This document shows, piece by piece, positions 17,929-30,480 of a stretch of 64,000 nucleotides of DNA. A program made the translations under genes and the position numbers. Within the stretch, counting starts at the first letter, position 1, and each line of letters begins with the position of its first letter. Source of the stretch: Parietichytrium sp. I65-24A (taxonomy: Eukaryota; Sar; Bigyra; Thraustochytrida; Thraustochytriidae); the NCBI GenBank assembly GCA_012862575.1, contig BLSF01000010.1:372001-436000 (forward strand), in the 5' to 3' direction. The notes under the pieces were generated by a model. That model was not told the DNA's origin and did no database searches. It saw nothing but the letters and a program-made list of their open reading frames with translations.

Positions 17929-20900
17929 ATGGACGAGTCGTACTGCTTGAATCTGTGCTCGGGGCTCGGCGCGTTCTAGTGAGTTTGAAAATAATGCGAT
18001 TGGCGGAAAGTTGGGGGTTGGGAATGGGGAACTGACGTGTTTGATACGATGCTGGCGCGGGGATTGTGCGACTGTGTGCTTTGAGATAGCTCGGGGAAGA
18101 ATGGGGCGCAGCACTTTGTGAGGAATGACCAAAAGTGCGTCAAATCGCTTAAGAGGATTCGCAAGGAGATCAACGCCGACACCAAGGAGGAAAAGAATGA
18201 CGCGCTCATTCTTTTTGGGGATATCGGGATTTTGAAGAATTACCTCGTTCCGCTCGCATTAGACTATGGTGCAAGCGACGAGAAGATGCTCGCAGAGGTC
18301 GCAAAGATTGTTGTACAACTGACTATGCCTATCGGCCCTGCCGATGCCAAGAACAGCACGAAGCGCCTGCAGCACTTGCGAATGTTCAAAGCAGAGTTTA
18401 TGGGCAAGGGTATTCTGCTCGCATTTTTGCAACTCGTGGAGCGGCCACTTTCCACTGGTATGCTCTCCAAGCGCCCAGAAGACAAGCTGGTCATCGAACT
18501 CATTCTGTGGCTGCTTCGAAACCTTCTTGCTGTGCCTGACATGGCCCAGTCTCAGGGCGGTGGGTCAACGAAAAACGCGCACCTTGTGAATCTTCATGAG
18601 GGTTTTCTGACCATGCTGGACACTGAAGGAATTCTTGACGTTCTCATCTTTCTTGGCGAGTACGTGAGTACGGAAAAGAACAGGGAGTGGAACCTGACAT
18701 TGCTGGAGATATTCTACCACATCTTCCGCGGTACAACCACCGATGACCTCTTTGTCAAGGAGAACACCACCAACACGTCTAGCGTGTCAAACAACGACGA
18801 CGAACAAGGCACTTCGTTGAAGTCGCGGTCAGCCAACATGAATCGTCTTCGCGAAGCGAGTCGAGGAAATGATGATCAGCTTGCCACAATGTTGCTCAAC
18901 TCCCATGCAAAGCGCATCCAGGCGGCGAGATCAATGTCCTCTCGCCACGCCGGCTTCTCTGGAATGCTCAAGCTGACAGACGGAAAAGGAGACAGCAAAG
19001 ACGCTGTTCGGGGTTTGGCCAAGCACGCATTTGCGGCTCACGAAATGCGTGGGAAATCAAACGTGGACGACATCTCCTCATCCAAACAAATCAACAAGAC
19101 ACACTCGAGGAAGAAAGAATTGCTAGAAACTAAGCAGCAACAGATGCAACAAGAGCTCATCCTGGGCTACAAGCAAAACCTTAGCCAGGGCAAGAGTCGG
19201 AAATTTCGGTTGATGCAACACAATTTTTGCAGCAAATTCCTCGAAAAGTGCTATCGACCACTTTTAGGATCTTTGAAAGTGGAGTTCGATAGAAACGGTG
19301 TTTTGGCGACTGATAAGATCCAATTCATGTGGTTGATTGCTCTCTGCACTGGATTTGAGCGCGTTCGCGTCCAGAAGGCGGGGACCGCGAGTGTGCACAA
19401 GTGGCACGAATCACCAGTGCGCCGCACGTTGGACAAATGGTCTTTCCGCTTCGTATTTGGCATGTGCGAGGCGTACGAGACCGAGAAAAAGTACCGGGAT
19501 CTGGAAGTTGCTTTCTGGGCTTTGAAAGAGATGACTCACATCCTCCTTGACATGCACGCCAATCAGACTCCTGCGGTCGCAAAGTTAGTTACTGCGCATC
19601 GAAACATGATCTTCCACAATCTTGGCGAGCAGTTCCTTGTAATTCCACAGTTTGTCCAGAACTGGAACTCGGCATACCATTCCTGGAATCATCTTTACAA
19701 TCTTTGCAGTCTGAGCAGCGTTCTCATCAGGACCTACGCGATTCTGGAAGGAGAGCAGGTCGTCATATCGTACAGAGCAAGAGGAACAGCATCCAAGGCC
19801 AAACAGGCGAAGAACAACGCCGGTCCGTGGACCGTGGAAGAGAGTTTGGCACTCGCGGAAGCCGTCAAGGCTGGCGGGGCCATCGCGAAAACCTATAGAG
19901 GCGCGCTGAAAGACCCCGTGCTTGGACCTGTTTTCGATAAAACACGGACCCACATGGATCTTCACATCCGATGGGAAGAGATCAAGGTGCGAATGAAGGA
20001 GCATGATGCCGTTGACGTTGATGAGTTCTTACGGAGCGGAATAGAGCAGCTGCATTATCCTGAAGCCAGCGGTGCCGCTGGAGAAGGCAAGGATGAGTCT
20101 GGAGCCGCGGAGGAGCAAAGTGAAGATCTCGCTGAGCGTTTCGTGGACAAGTCTGCCGAGGAAGAAGGTGTAAAGCGATTGTTTGCAAAGCAGGCGGTTC
20201 TTCGAAACTTGGTAGAGCTTCTAGACCCGGCTCAGATTCCAGCTTTCGTTGCCGAGAGTAAACGGCGCGAGTTGCATGAACACATGTTGTTCCCCATTTT
20301 GCAATATGCGCACGTGATGCGTCGAAGCGCCTGGCACATCACTTTCTTTGTAATTTTCTCGCGATTTCTGGAAGCCTACTCTGAACAAGAACGCCCTGAC
20401 CTAATTCCACTTGTCAAGGACATTGTAGGTGAATTCTGCTTGCTAGCTAAGCGGAATCCTGTGGCGTACATCGAGTTGTTGCTCTGGCGGAGCCATACAG
20501 AGACCAAGTTTATGATGAACAACTATGATGATCGAAGCCGAGAGGAGGTTGAATACGATGAGCGCCGCTACAACGAAGACGAACTGGAAGAAGACGGATC
20601 TGATATAGATAAAGCCTCTGGCAAAAGAGACAAACGCGGGGATAGGAAGAAGGTGGACCACAAAGGGAGCAAGAAAAGGCCACGCCGTGAGCGTGCGAAA
20701 GATGAAGATGATGAAGATGATGAAGATGATGATGAAGAAGAGGCGGACCTGGACAACATTGGGCTCAGCGGCACGGTCAAGAGGACGACGACGGCACACA
20801 ATATTTCGCCCAAGCGTACAAACCCTTTCACCCCTGGCGAGACGATTTCTCTCATCGAGGCTTGCGAAACCCTTCTGGTAATGAAGCCTGGAGCAACGCA

Positions 20901-21435
20901 GGCTGATGTGATTCTCTACTTGGAGCAGGAGGTCGGGAAACCTGAGATCACAATCGACGACATCAAGTATGTTCTCGCGCGCGCCAGAGTCCTTCCAAAG
21001 AATGTTGATCAAGGCTCATCAATCACGAGTTGGATTGCTAACGAGGCGTCACCTAAAAGATCTGAACTTAGGAGGCTCATACAAAGGGTCATTGACACAG
21101 CAGATCTTCCAGGGCTTCGCTGGGCTTGCTTCACCATTGAAGCTGGAGCAGATATTCTTATTCCAGCAACGGAGGAACAATTTGGCTGGTTGGAGAACCC
21201 TGCTCTATGCGGTGTTCTGGCTCTTGGAGGATTCTCACAAGATCCTGTGTCTGGGTACTGGAAAATCTCGCCGGAGAATGGCCAGTTTGTACGAGATGGG
21301 TCGTTGAACCTTCTTGTAACTGAAGTTCTCACCTCCGACTACCACGTCACGTCGGTTCAGGAGCCAGTAGATGATGCGGCCCCCGAAAAGGCCGCGCTCT
21401 TGCCATATGATGCAAATTGGGAAGTGTTGGCTTAA
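17929..21435 (+). CDS. Timeless/Tof1/Swi1 replication-fork protection protein (two exons)
   Basis: I join a short first exon (17929-17978) to a long second exon (18090-21435) across a 111-bp GTGAGT...TAG intron that contains CTGAC. The long ORF alone has no ATG at its left end. With the intron removed the protein is about 1131 residues and begins MDESYCLNLCSGLGAF, then YSGKNGAQHFV, then the Timeless N-terminal domain (KCVKSLKRIRKEI, ALILFGDIGILKNYLVPLAL). The region at about residues 360-560 (SKFLEKCYRPLLGSLKVEF and FYxIF-like segments) fits the rest of that domain. A K/R- and D/E-rich tract (about 850-900) separates it from a C-terminal domain. Known role: with Tipin it travels with the replisome, stabilises stalled forks and mediates checkpoint and cohesion functions in the nucleus. 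The intron is inferred from frame and consensus. Confidence 0.85.
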
Positions 21436-21638
21436 CTTTAACCTGGGACGTATCTCTTTCTCCAGGCTAAGCTACCTCTTTTTTTGGTTTTTTTGGAGGT
21501 TCCACTGTGGGTCCCAAGTAATCTTTTGATGAAAAAGTTCGTTGGCAGCGTGTAGTTATTTGTGCACCTGAAGAGCAAGCAATATAATTTTTTCTGGTAT
21601 CTTTTCTCAAAAAATCTTTAACAAACAGATCATGTCTC

Positions 21639-23828
21639 TTATTCTTTCCGTTTCAGCTCCTCAGGTTTCGGAATTGGTTTTCCTTGAATGATGAGGCGGA
21701 TTTGGTCAGACGTCAGGCTCTCATTTTCCAACAGTGCCTTGGCGAGGCGGTGCAGCTCCTTTTTGTGGGATGTCAAAAGCTTGCGGGCACGGTCGTACGA
21801 ATCGTTGAGTATTCTGCGAACCTCCTGATCAATTTGCTCACGGGTTTCATCACTAATTGGCTGTTTGTCTCTCCCGTCACGTGGAGCGAACATGATTCCT
21901 ACCTTATCGCTGCCCATTCCGTAGCGCTCGACCATTCCACGGGCAATCTGAGTCGCTTTCTGAATATCGGAAGATGCGCCGCTGGTGACATTGTCCTCCC
22001 CAAACATAATCTCCTCCGCAACACGTCCGCCCATACACACGTCGAGCTCAGCCAACATTTGCCTCTTTGTGCGTTGCAGCATGTCTTGCTCTTCGGGGAG
22101 CTGGTGGACCATGCCAAGTGCTTGGCCGCGGGGCATAATGGTTGCTTTGTGAATCGGCATCGCGCCTTTGGTGTGAATGGCCACCAGAGCGTGCCCGCCT
22201 TCGTGGTATGCGGTAACCTCTCTGACCTCCTTTGGAATTATTGCGGATTTTCTCTCTGCGCCCATAAGCACCTTATCTTTGGCATATTCAAGGTCCACGA
22301 GGGAAATCATCTCTTGGCCGGAAGTGGAGGCTCTGAGCGCAGCGATGTTTACCAGGTTGGCCAGGTCTGCGCCAGATGCGCCAGGTGTGCCCCTTGCGAT
22401 AACGTCAACATCAACATTGGTGGCGATGGGGACCTTGCTTAAGTAGAGCTCCAGGATCTGCTTTCGATCGTGTAAGTCGGGTAGCGGGACTACCACATTT
22501 CTGTCAAACCGGCCAGGGCGAACGAGAGCAGGGTCGAGCATTTCTGGAAAGTTGGTTGCTCCGATGATGATCACTCCCTCGGTTTCCTTGAATCCGTCCA
22601 ACTCTACGAGCAGCTGGTTGAGGGTCATTTTCAGTGCTTGCTGCTCCTTGAGCGCTCTGGTCGAGCCGATAGCGTCGATTTCGTCGATAAATACGATGCA
22701 CGGAGCTGTCTTCTTGGCAGCATCGAACAGGTCGCGAACCCTGCGGGCGCCGACCCCGACGTACATCTCCTCAAACTCAGAGCCAGACGCGTAAAAGAAC
22801 GGCGTCCCGGCTTCTCCGGCAATTGCCTTGGCAAGGAGAGTTTTCCCGGTTCCTGGGGGACCAGTGAGAAGCACACCCTTCGGCAGCTTGCCCCCGAGTC
22901 TGGTGAACTTGGTCGGATCCCTAAGGTACGCGACGATCTCCTTGAGCTCCTCTTTCGCCTCCGTCGCACCCATGACATCCTTGAACGTCTTCCCGGACTC
23001 CTCCATCACGGGCTTGACCTCATTGGTCAGCCCAAGACCTCGCGGCATCCCCTTGCCCTCCATGAACATGTTGAAACCCGTGAGCACCACAAAGCCGAAC
23101 GCCAGTAGGCGCACCGTGCGCCACAGCTGTGTTTTCATCCCGCCTTCCACCATCTGCACGTACACCGGGTTCGCCTCCGACGACGCCCCTGCGAACCCGC
23201 TCTGCCCCCCTGTGTACGCTGCGCCTCCCATCATCCCTGCCGACCCGAACGCCCCGCCTGCAGACCCAAGCGCCCCGCCGTGAAAACCGCTTCCCCAGCC
23301 TCCGTACCCGCCGCCGCTGCCGCCTGCCGCGTTCGCATACGCGGGCGCGTGGGCGGTGCCAAAGTAGCCCCCCCATTGCTGCGCAGAGCTAGCGTCCGCG
23401 GACAGTCGAGCGGCATTCGCGGCTGCGGCGCCTTCCGCGGCGTAGCTGCGCAGCACGTCCGGCATGGACGCCTGGTCGATGCGCCCCGTGCTCACCATGG
23501 CCTTCAGGTACTCCTTGAACACGGCGTCGTTGCTCGCGAAGCGCCCGCTCTCCACGCGCTGCATCACTATCTGCGGCGAGATGCGCCCCACCTCGCGCAG
23601 GAACCGCGCCTGCGCGCCAGCGTCCGCCACGCGCATGTTCGCCTCGTCCTCCAGCCGCTCCAGCCGCCCGCGCGCGCGCGAGCCCGTGCTCTGCGCCCTG
23701 GAGAGTCCCGCGCGATGCACAAGGGGTGCGCGCTGCGGTGCGTGCGGGCGAGGAGTGTACGCGCGCACCACCGCCGCCACCGCCGCGGACCGCCCGTGGC
23801 GGTGTTGGTGTTGCTGCAGACGCCACAT
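21639..23828 (-). CDS. YME1: Mitochondrial i-AAA protease (YME1/FtsH family)
   Basis: This is a 729-residue protein; I start at the ATG at 23828 because the longer frame begins with GTG. Residues 1-35 are rich in Arg/His/Ala, a mitochondrial presequence. A Gly/Ala/Ser-rich stretch (about 160-205) precedes one TM segment ([15 protein letters not shown], about 240-255). A single TM is the i-AAA layout, facing the intermembrane space. The AAA+ module has Walker A GPPGTGKT (about residue 322), Walker [10 protein letters not shown] and the second region of homology with [13 protein letters not shown]. The M41 peptidase has the zinc site HEGGH at about 543. It degrades misfolded inner-membrane and intermembrane-space proteins using ATP. 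All catalytic residues that I can see are intact. The gene is tail to tail with Timeless, about 200 bp apart. Confidence 0.93.
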   Translation of the reverse strand: MWRLQQHQHRHGRSAAVAAVVRAYTPRPHAPQRAPLVHRAGLSRAQSTGSRARGRLERLEDEANMRVADAGAQARFLREVGRISPQIVMQRVESGRFASNDAVFKEYLKAMVSTGRIDQASMPDVLRSYAAEGAAAANAARLSADASSAQQWGGYFGTAHAPAYANAAGGSGGGYGGWGSGFHGGALGSAGGAFGSAGMMGGAAYTGGQSGFAGASSEANPVYVQMVEGGMKTQLWRTVRLLAFGFVVLTGFNMFMEGKGMPRGLGLTNEVKPVMEESGKTFKDVMGATEAKEELKEIVAYLRDPTKFTRLGGKLPKGVLLTGPPGTGKTLLAKAIAGEAGTPFFYASGSEFEEMYVGVGARRVRDLFDAAKKTAPCIVFIDEIDAIGSTRALKEQQALKMTLNQLLVELDGFKETEGVIIIGATNFPEMLDPALVRPGRFDRNVVVPLPDLHDRKQILELYLSKVPIATNVDVDVIARGTPGASGADLANLVNIAALRASTSGQEMISLVDLEYAKDKVLMGAERKSAIIPKEVREVTAYHEGGHALVAIHTKGAMPIHKATIMPRGQALGMVHQLPEEQDMLQRTKRQMLAELDVCMGGRVAEEIMFGEDNVTSGASSDIQKATQIARGMVERYGMGSDKVGIMFAPRDGRDKQPISDETREQIDQEVRRILNDSYDRARKLLTSHKKELHRLAKALLENESLTSDQIRLIIQGKPIPKPEELKRKE

Positions 23829-25040
23829 TGACTTGCCGCTCACGGGTCCGCACGGGCGCTCTTACGTTGCAGCTACGTGCAGCTGTGGGGGATTCGGGGA
23901 GGTGAGGTCCCCAGCGCGTACCCTGGATCCTCCTGGACTACTGGGTCTGCCGCAAAGGCCGCACAAACGCACGATTCGCCGATATCTCCGACTAACTTCT
24001 GGCGTTTGCCCCGTGCCCCTCACGTGCCCGTCCTGTCTGCCTGTCTGCCTGTCTGCCTGTCTGCCTGTCTGCTGGCCCGCCTGCGCGTGCGTCCCCGTCT
24101 GGTCGGCGAATTCGGAAAATTCGGCGAATTCGGCGAATTTGAAGCTCTGGCGCTTGCTCGCAAATTCTCCGAGAACCTTTTCTTTTTCCTTTTTCTTTTT
24201 TGTTTGCTAAACTCTATACTTTGACAGGCAAGAGATAGCGGCCTTCGCTCTCTTGCTCTCTTGTTCTCTTGCTCTCTTGCTCTCTTGCTCCCTTGCCCCC
24301 TCCTTTCACCGGTCCCTAGCGCGAGGTTTATGTGTTAACCTAGGACCGCGTAGGAAGTAGCCCCGGTCCTCGGACGCGCGAGGATCCTCACGCGTACGCA
24401 GAGTGCTACGGGACGGAAGTAGCCGCGTTAGCTTCCGTAGCCGAGGGTTAAGGTTCGCTAGAGGGCATGATGGCTGGGAGACGTCCGTGGTGTTAGTGCG
24501 CTCGTTAGGGTATGTGGTAGAGGAGGAGTAGGAGGGGTTAGGGCGGCGAGGAGGAAAGGGTGTGAGAAAACTCCAGAACAATTGTTAGGCTAGGTGGGAA
24601 AGGTTGGGTTCTTGGGTTCTCGCTTGGAGAACCGAAGCTTGACCCTTAATCTCAGATGCGAGCAGAACATCGTGTAGAAGAAGAAGAAGAAGACCAGGGA
24701 ACGGGCTGAAACGTCGGAGGACATGGGGGTTGATGGTGGTAGCGAAATCAAAAAGAGAAGGAAATGACGCTTCCTGATTATTGAACTCAGGCCGACTGTG
24801 AGTTTTCCTTTCTGAATTCTGCAATCATAGTGGTAAACAAGAAACTAAACTCTAGTCGATATGGCTGAGAAGAGAGGACTGGGGGTGGAAACTAGAAGGC
24901 GCAAATATCATCATTTACTCGGAAAGATATCCTTTGGACACCTGGAAACTTTTCGGGGATAGTTAGAGTCACTTTTTTAAAACTGAGTACTGCCTGGCAC
25001 AGGTTTTCCCCTAGACTGCTGGTCGTCTAAATAAATAAGG
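23829..25040. other. Intergenic, low-complexity region
   Basis: No gene supported. Tandem repeats include CTGCCTGT units at about 24032-24073, GAATTCGG-type units at about 24108-24140, CTCTTG units at about 24247-24293, and GAAGAA at about 24677-24692. Short ORFs in this stretch are shadows of these repeats. Confidence 0.5.
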
Positions 25041-28000
25041 TCATGCCTGCTTAGCTTTCATTCCATCACAGGGATACCACCTCACGAGTTTGCGGAGATC
25101 GTCCTTCTCGTCCTCTGGGAACAGTCGTTGGAGAATCACTTCAGCAATAGACTTGGGGTTGTCAATTTGGGACCAAATGTCGCCGGCAAATCGGGGCAGT
25201 TTGCGCTTGTGTTTTACTTTCAGCACCTCGTCCATTATGATGAGGGCAAAGTCATCTTTTCGCCTTTGGTCGCTTGCGTAGTCATACTCCAAAGCGCACG
25301 AATTGTCGCCTTCGCGCCACTTCACTTGATACGGCGTAGTGAGACAACATACAAATACATGACTCTCCTCGATACCCCTAGATATGCAGCGATCCACATT
25401 GCCTTTCATCTCCTTGTCGTCTACCCAACAAAAAAGGCCATACTCGCGCTCCAGTATTTCCTTCAGCTCAACGACTCTGTCGTGAGTTGACACGGGCTTT
25501 CTTTCTTCATCCCAGCTGTGCGAGAGGAATGCGTCAAATTTAGGTCTTACCCACCTTGATATCAGCCTCAACACAACAGATGCATACCTTCCAACATCCG
25601 CCATGCGGCACCAATCTTCACTCCACGTCTTTTTCAGCTGTCCTTGAACTTCTCGGAGGTCCTTGATTAAAGGATCTTCCGGATGCAATTCTTCGATTTC
25701 TGCGGCAGGGTCTCTCCTGGTTCTCACAAGTAACAAGTTCCAATACTCTTGCACGGACTGAAAGTAGTCGCAAGATCGCTTGTCCGTCCGATATTGTTGA
25801 TGGGAAAATAAACGGTTCACATCACGCCAAAAGTCGTAAGGATCGCAGTCAATGACCTCGTCAGGAGACAAACCTGGAGTCATTTGTGGAGTAATGTCTT
25901 TGACCCGCTTTGGTTGAGAGAAATCATCAATGTTCATTTTGTGCTCGACTAGTCCAGCAACTTCCTGGGCCACCACATCCTTCTCTTGCGCGCTTTGTGC
26001 TCGTTTGATAGCTTTGATGGAGACACTGAATGACTCGTCCGCGCTGAGGGCTTGTTGCTCAAATGGCACAGAGAGGAAGGAACTTTGCATCAATAGTTGC
26101 ATTTCCGAAATAAGAAGCTCGAAGGTGCTCTCCAATCGCTCTGTTTGCTCGGAGGCAGAGCAGGACAGATCCACGTGCCCAGTACCATCGCCGCTCTTCA
26201 CCTCGCGAAGTATGACTGAGATCGGGGCAGAGCTGTCTTCGAACTCAACTTTCCCTTCCACAATGCCTTCCTGGAGGGAGTCAAACTGGCAATATCGGTG
26301 ACATCTTGACACGAAACGAAAGAAGAGACCGTGCGGAAGGAAGGCGTAAAACATGAAACGCTGCTTATAGCTTTTGATGGACGGGCTGTTGAAAGACCTT
26401 AGTCTTCTGGAGACAGACTTGGACATTCGGCGTACGAGTGAATTTTTAGAGCTCGCCCCCAGGCGCACAGATGGCCTCACTCCCTCTTTGATGAGACCAC
26501 TTCGCAGAAACAACGGCACCATAAATTCCTCCGATTCTGCGCTCCCAGAAGAAACCGAGACCCGATGAAGAATATTAAACTGCTCGAGAAGGGCGAGGCA
26601 TACGTCAAACCTCGCTTGTCCGTCTGTCGTTTTCGCACCAAGCTCATTCCAAACAGGAAATAGCTGCAATAGCCGTCGGTCTAATATACACTTTGATGAC
26701 AACTTATCCTGCAGAGTTGCTAGTGTCTGCGGGTCAATACGCCCCAAAGAGTTCGTGTAGTCTTTGTCATACAATGCGCCGCGTTGCAAAGTGGCTTCCT
26801 CCCTTCTTTCGAAAAGATCGTGACGAAAAATCGAGGCGACAAGTTCCACGGCCCATGCTGGGTTCGTAAACACAACGTTTTTTAGAGATGCACTCTTCTC
26901 GTACCACAAAATGATTCCAAAGTCTCGAAACAGGCGAAGGGCCAGGAAGAAAAGTTGCTCTTCCTTGCCATCTTCTCGATTGAAGCCACAGCTTTCGCGC
27001 AGTGTTGAAAGGGGGACCAGAGGCTCATTGCGCTCACTAAAGTTCAGTATAACCTCACGCACATCTTCAACCTCCGCGGGCACACGAATTACGAGACCTT
27101 TATCTGGGTTGGTGGCGACTTCTTGCAAGAAATCGTGCACTTTGCGTACGCCATCACCAGATGACACTTCTGTGCCACTCACCACAAAGTATTTCGGATC
27201 TGTAAATTCGAGACGATCCTCCAAATCCATCATGTTTCCTGTGTGTTTGCCCACCAAGTCACGCAAACGCTTTATAAGCTCCTCAACACGTCGGATTATG
27301 TCTTCCATTTTGAGCTTTGCATCCCCTTTGCTCCCAAGAACGTCCTGTTTCGTGCCGACTAGGTCACATTTGGTTCCGACAATTACGACTTTAGGGCGTT
27401 TCAGCTGAACTTGAATAGCCCTGAGCCATTGGCCTGCGCAGGCCTCAAAGGATTCCTCAGAGTTGGGGTCGTATTTGCAAAGATCAACGACGAGCATTAC
27501 CAAGGAGTTATTGGAGACGAAGAGCGTGTGAGTCATGTAGTACTCCTCTTGACCTCCAAAATCCCACAACGTGACCCGACCAGTTTTGCCGTCCTCTGTC
27601 GCGTATTCAAGAGGGTGAATCTCAACTCCGATAGTAGCTCGACTATTTGAATCGGAAGGAGTTGGACGGGCAAACAAGCCGCCTTTTTCCAAAGATTGTG
27701 TAAGGCTTGTCTTGCCAGCTCCAGCAGGACCGACCACCAGCACTTTGATCTGCCCTGTCTTAGTGGATGCATAAACAATGTTGCGCAAGTATGTCGTTGT
27801 ATTTATTGCACTCCTCGTCGAGTCTAGCTCGAGTGTCTCTATTGGAACTTGTTGTGGTGCCCAATTGTAAAGCCGTGCTTCTTCTCCATGGGTCTGACCG
27901 GCCTTGACCCGCGCATCGCTGTAAGGCAGTCCTTCCACCTTAAAACGGCCACATGCTGCGAGGTACACCTGAGATGGTAACTTGAAATCGTTTTCTGCGA

Positions 28001-29065
28001 GGCTGCGAAGGAGAGAATCGAGCACGTCAGTCAAAATTGAGAACATTCCAGGTTCAGCGAGGTGCTCAACCACAAGCCATCCCTAGCAACTCACTTGAGC
28101 GAACCCAGCGAGCTATTATTCTTGAGCGCTTCAGCAAGCGAGGTTGCCCCTTTGTCATCAATTCGGTTTGTCTCAAGACTGTGGAAATTCAGAAACGAGC
28201 ATGTCAGTTAGATCAAAAAGAGTTTCAAGGTGGAAGTTAAACGAAGTACCAAACTCTTTCACCAAACCGCGTCAACAGTGCACTTACTTCAATGAAGCTA
28301 ACATAGTGTTGTTCTTCAACGCGCGCCCGATCGCCGATGCTCCTTTAGCGCCAATATCATTCCTCCCAAGACTGTGAAACGATTGTGTCAGTCAAATAAA
28401 GGGCGAGTCTTTCACGAAACGCTCGCAACCTTGCCAAAGCAACTTACTTGAGCTCAGTCAGCACGTCGTTCACCTTGAGCGCCTTCGCAAGCAAGCTTGT
28501 TCCTTCATCACCGATTTTGTTTCGAAAAAGGCTGTAAATAAGACAGCGACGAGCGTGTCAGAATTTTCTAATCTTGGGGATGTGCTGAAATGGACCCAAA
28601 CACAGCATCCTGCAACCATCGCTAAAGCAACTTACTCGAGCGTTTTCAGGGTTTTGTCAACCTTGAGAACTTCGGCAAGCCAAGAGGCTCCTGCAGAACC
28701 AATATCGTTCCTACGAATACTGTGAGAAGACAAAAGCGAGCGTGTCAGTCAAAATTGAAGAGTTCAAGTTTAACGAATGCTAGCCTGCACGTTTCGGACG
28801 ACCTTCGCGACCGTAGACAAACTTTCCAAGACCCAACTTACCTAAGTGCGGTGAGCGTTGTATTCTGCCACAGCAGCTTGGCCGCGATGGTTTTTACTCC
28901 TTCGTCTCCAAGCTTGCAATCCGGAAGAAATCTGCGCTCAAGCAAAGTGAGAAAAAAATCCAATCGAGCGCTTCCTTCTCAGAGTTGAACTTACTCCACC
29001 TCTTCTTCGCCCCTGTCAATCGCGCTGAGCCCATCCTCAAGAGTCTTCACACTGAGCCAAACCAT
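25041..29065 (-). CDS. LRR-Roc-COR GTPase with C-terminal TIR-like domain (seven exons)
   Basis: I model seven exons (minus strand): 29065-28995, 28931-28842, 28719-28636, 28531-28448, 28371-28288, 28178-28095 and 28002-25041. Introns are 63-122 bp, all GT-AG. The spliced protein is about 1152 residues. After a short leader come NLRC3/RI-type leucine-rich repeats (about 24-170, pattern L-x-x-N-x-I-G-x-x-G-A). The Roc GTPase has a P-loop GPAGAGKTS at about 257, WDFGGQEEY and GTKCDL. The COR domain includes FTNPAWAVELVASIFRHD. The TIR-like domain runs from about 987 to the end (DAFLSHSWDEE, HVFVCCLTTPY, NSCALEYDYA). Roco proteins are Ras-like dimeric GTPase switches; TIR domains signal or cleave NAD. 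The final exon alone looks like a 1010-residue GTG-start ORF, but splicing restores both the ATG and the repeats. It is divergent from the NACHT-WD40 gene. Confidence 0.85.
28095..28931 (-). repeat. Tandem one-exon-per-LRR array
   Basis: Five consecutive exons each encode one leucine-rich repeat. Four are exactly 84 bp (28719-28636, 28531-28448, 28371-28288, 28178-28095) and one is 90 bp (28931-28842). Each begins one base after a split codon and ends two bases into the next, so whole exons can be added or lost without a frameshift. Introns carry a recurring CTGACayGCTCG-like branch-site motif shortly before the acceptor. This indicates duplication of exon plus flanking intron. Confidence 0.85.
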
Positions 29066-30330
29066 CTTGCAAACGACGCTTCTCTCTCCTGTATCGCACA
29101 GCTGCCGTGGAATACTCCAAGTCCTCAATCGCCCGCTTTGTTGTTCTCGCAAAGTTCAGTGTCTGCTTTAGCTCTGTTCGCTCCCTTGTTATCTTCCCTT
29201 ATCTTCCTCTCTTTCTCCCTTTTGCTCGCTTCACAACATACAGATGCTTTAGTTGCCCCGTTTTCAGGTTCAAGTTCGAGCTACTGGCTAATCATAGCTA
29301 CGGACATCCTTTCAAAAAAACGGGTGCACGGACTGTAGATACTGGTATTGTACTCACTGTGAATGTCTCCAATACTGCACACATCTTCCATGACCAACGC
29401 CAACTCCACACAGTTCAGGTTCATCAGGAGTGAGGAGGGTAAGTGAATATTGTGGAGCTTGTTGTTTGTTTTTTGCTCTCCCCCTCCTCTCATCGGGTTT
29501 ACTGACCATGTGTCGCTTCCTACCTTTGGCGATCGAAGGGGCAACGGAGAGCAGCTCTTTTTCTTGTGTGTGTGAGTGCGGGCAACCCGTGGCAACCCGC
29601 CCGGACAGGACACTATAGGATGAAGAGATAAAGCCTTGAGAGCAGGCAAGACAACGTGCAAGTTTCGCAACCTGAAGTTTATGGGTTTTGTACGGGTAAG
29701 TGCTGTGAAACATTGTGAAACTCTCATACTACCACATGAGCTCGCTACTCACTCGATTAAAGATGGCGTGTACTAGTGCTGATGCCTCTGAACGAACCTA
29801 CCAATCTTCATTATCACTCACTCACTTCACTTACACTCACGCTCACATAGACAGTGTCAGCGCAAGCAAGTTGTTGCTATTTCTGAGAGCAGAGAGCTAG
29901 ACTCGTGCACACATTTGGAAATACTGGATTCAGATTCACATACTAACAAGGCCTCTCTTTTGGCACAATAAATGCGCGTTGACTGTGAGTCAGCGTCGAA
30001 AGGAATCAAAGACACGCAAAAGGAAGGAACTAAAGAAAATGTTAAGAATGTTAAGTTAAAGGTTGGCGCAGGTGGGCGCGGGAATTTTGCGAACACCAGT
30101 TACGCCAGCATAGAGATACTGGTACTAGTGCCTACACACCTCTAGCTAGATCGTTTGTTTGCATGTTCGTTTGTTGAGGACGGAGTAAGTTACTGACCGT
30201 CATCTTTTACTCTAACAGAGTACTTACTATTTATGAGATGCTTACTCACTTCTGATACGCTTCTGGTTAGTGCCGTAACTAAGAGTACTGAGCCGTACGG
30301 GAATAGTCGTTCGGAAACACAATACGGGTA

Positions 30331-30356
30331 CCCACCTTCCGATAGGGGTTGTTTAC
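30331..30356 (+). repeat. Dispersed repeat (core CCTTCCGATAGGG), copy 1
   Basis: The core CACCTTCCGATAGGGGTTGT extends into TTAC. It is nearly identical to 30452-30480 and to the inverted copy at 44130-44160; a weaker relative lies at 41733-41754. Confidence 0.6.
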
Positions 30357-30415
30357 TACGCTCGTAACACTCGTAGCCTTGTAGCCTCACCTCACCTTCC
30401 CTTCCCATGCACTAG

Positions 30416-30434
30416 CTAGTACTCACTGTCAGTA
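30416..30434 (-). repeat. 19-bp dispersed repeat, copy 1
   Basis: The reverse complement reads TACTGACAGTGAGTACTAG, identical to 43244-43262 on the plus strand. The first 14 bases recur at 60444-60457. Confidence 0.5.
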
Positions 30435-30451
30435 GACATGAGAGTCATGAG

Positions 30452-30480
30452 CACCCCACCTTCCGATAGGGTTTGTTTAC
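30452..30480 (+). repeat. Dispersed repeat (core CCTTCCGATAGGG), copy 2
   Basis: It reads CACCCCACC, TTCCGATAGGG, TTTGTTTAC. It lies about 120 bp after copy 1, and the match to the inverted copy at 44130-44160 covers almost the whole length. Confidence 0.65.

Noticed and set aside
24300-24440. Possible tRNA-like hairpins in GC-rich intergenic DNA
   Set aside because: I could not fold a cloverleaf with T-loop and anticodon arms; no tRNA is called anywhere in the window.
28003-28094. GTG at 28073 as start of the Roco protein
   Set aside because: This segment is the last intron of the LRR array (GTGAGT donor, CTGAC branch site, TTCGCAG acceptor), and splicing gives a continuous LRR.
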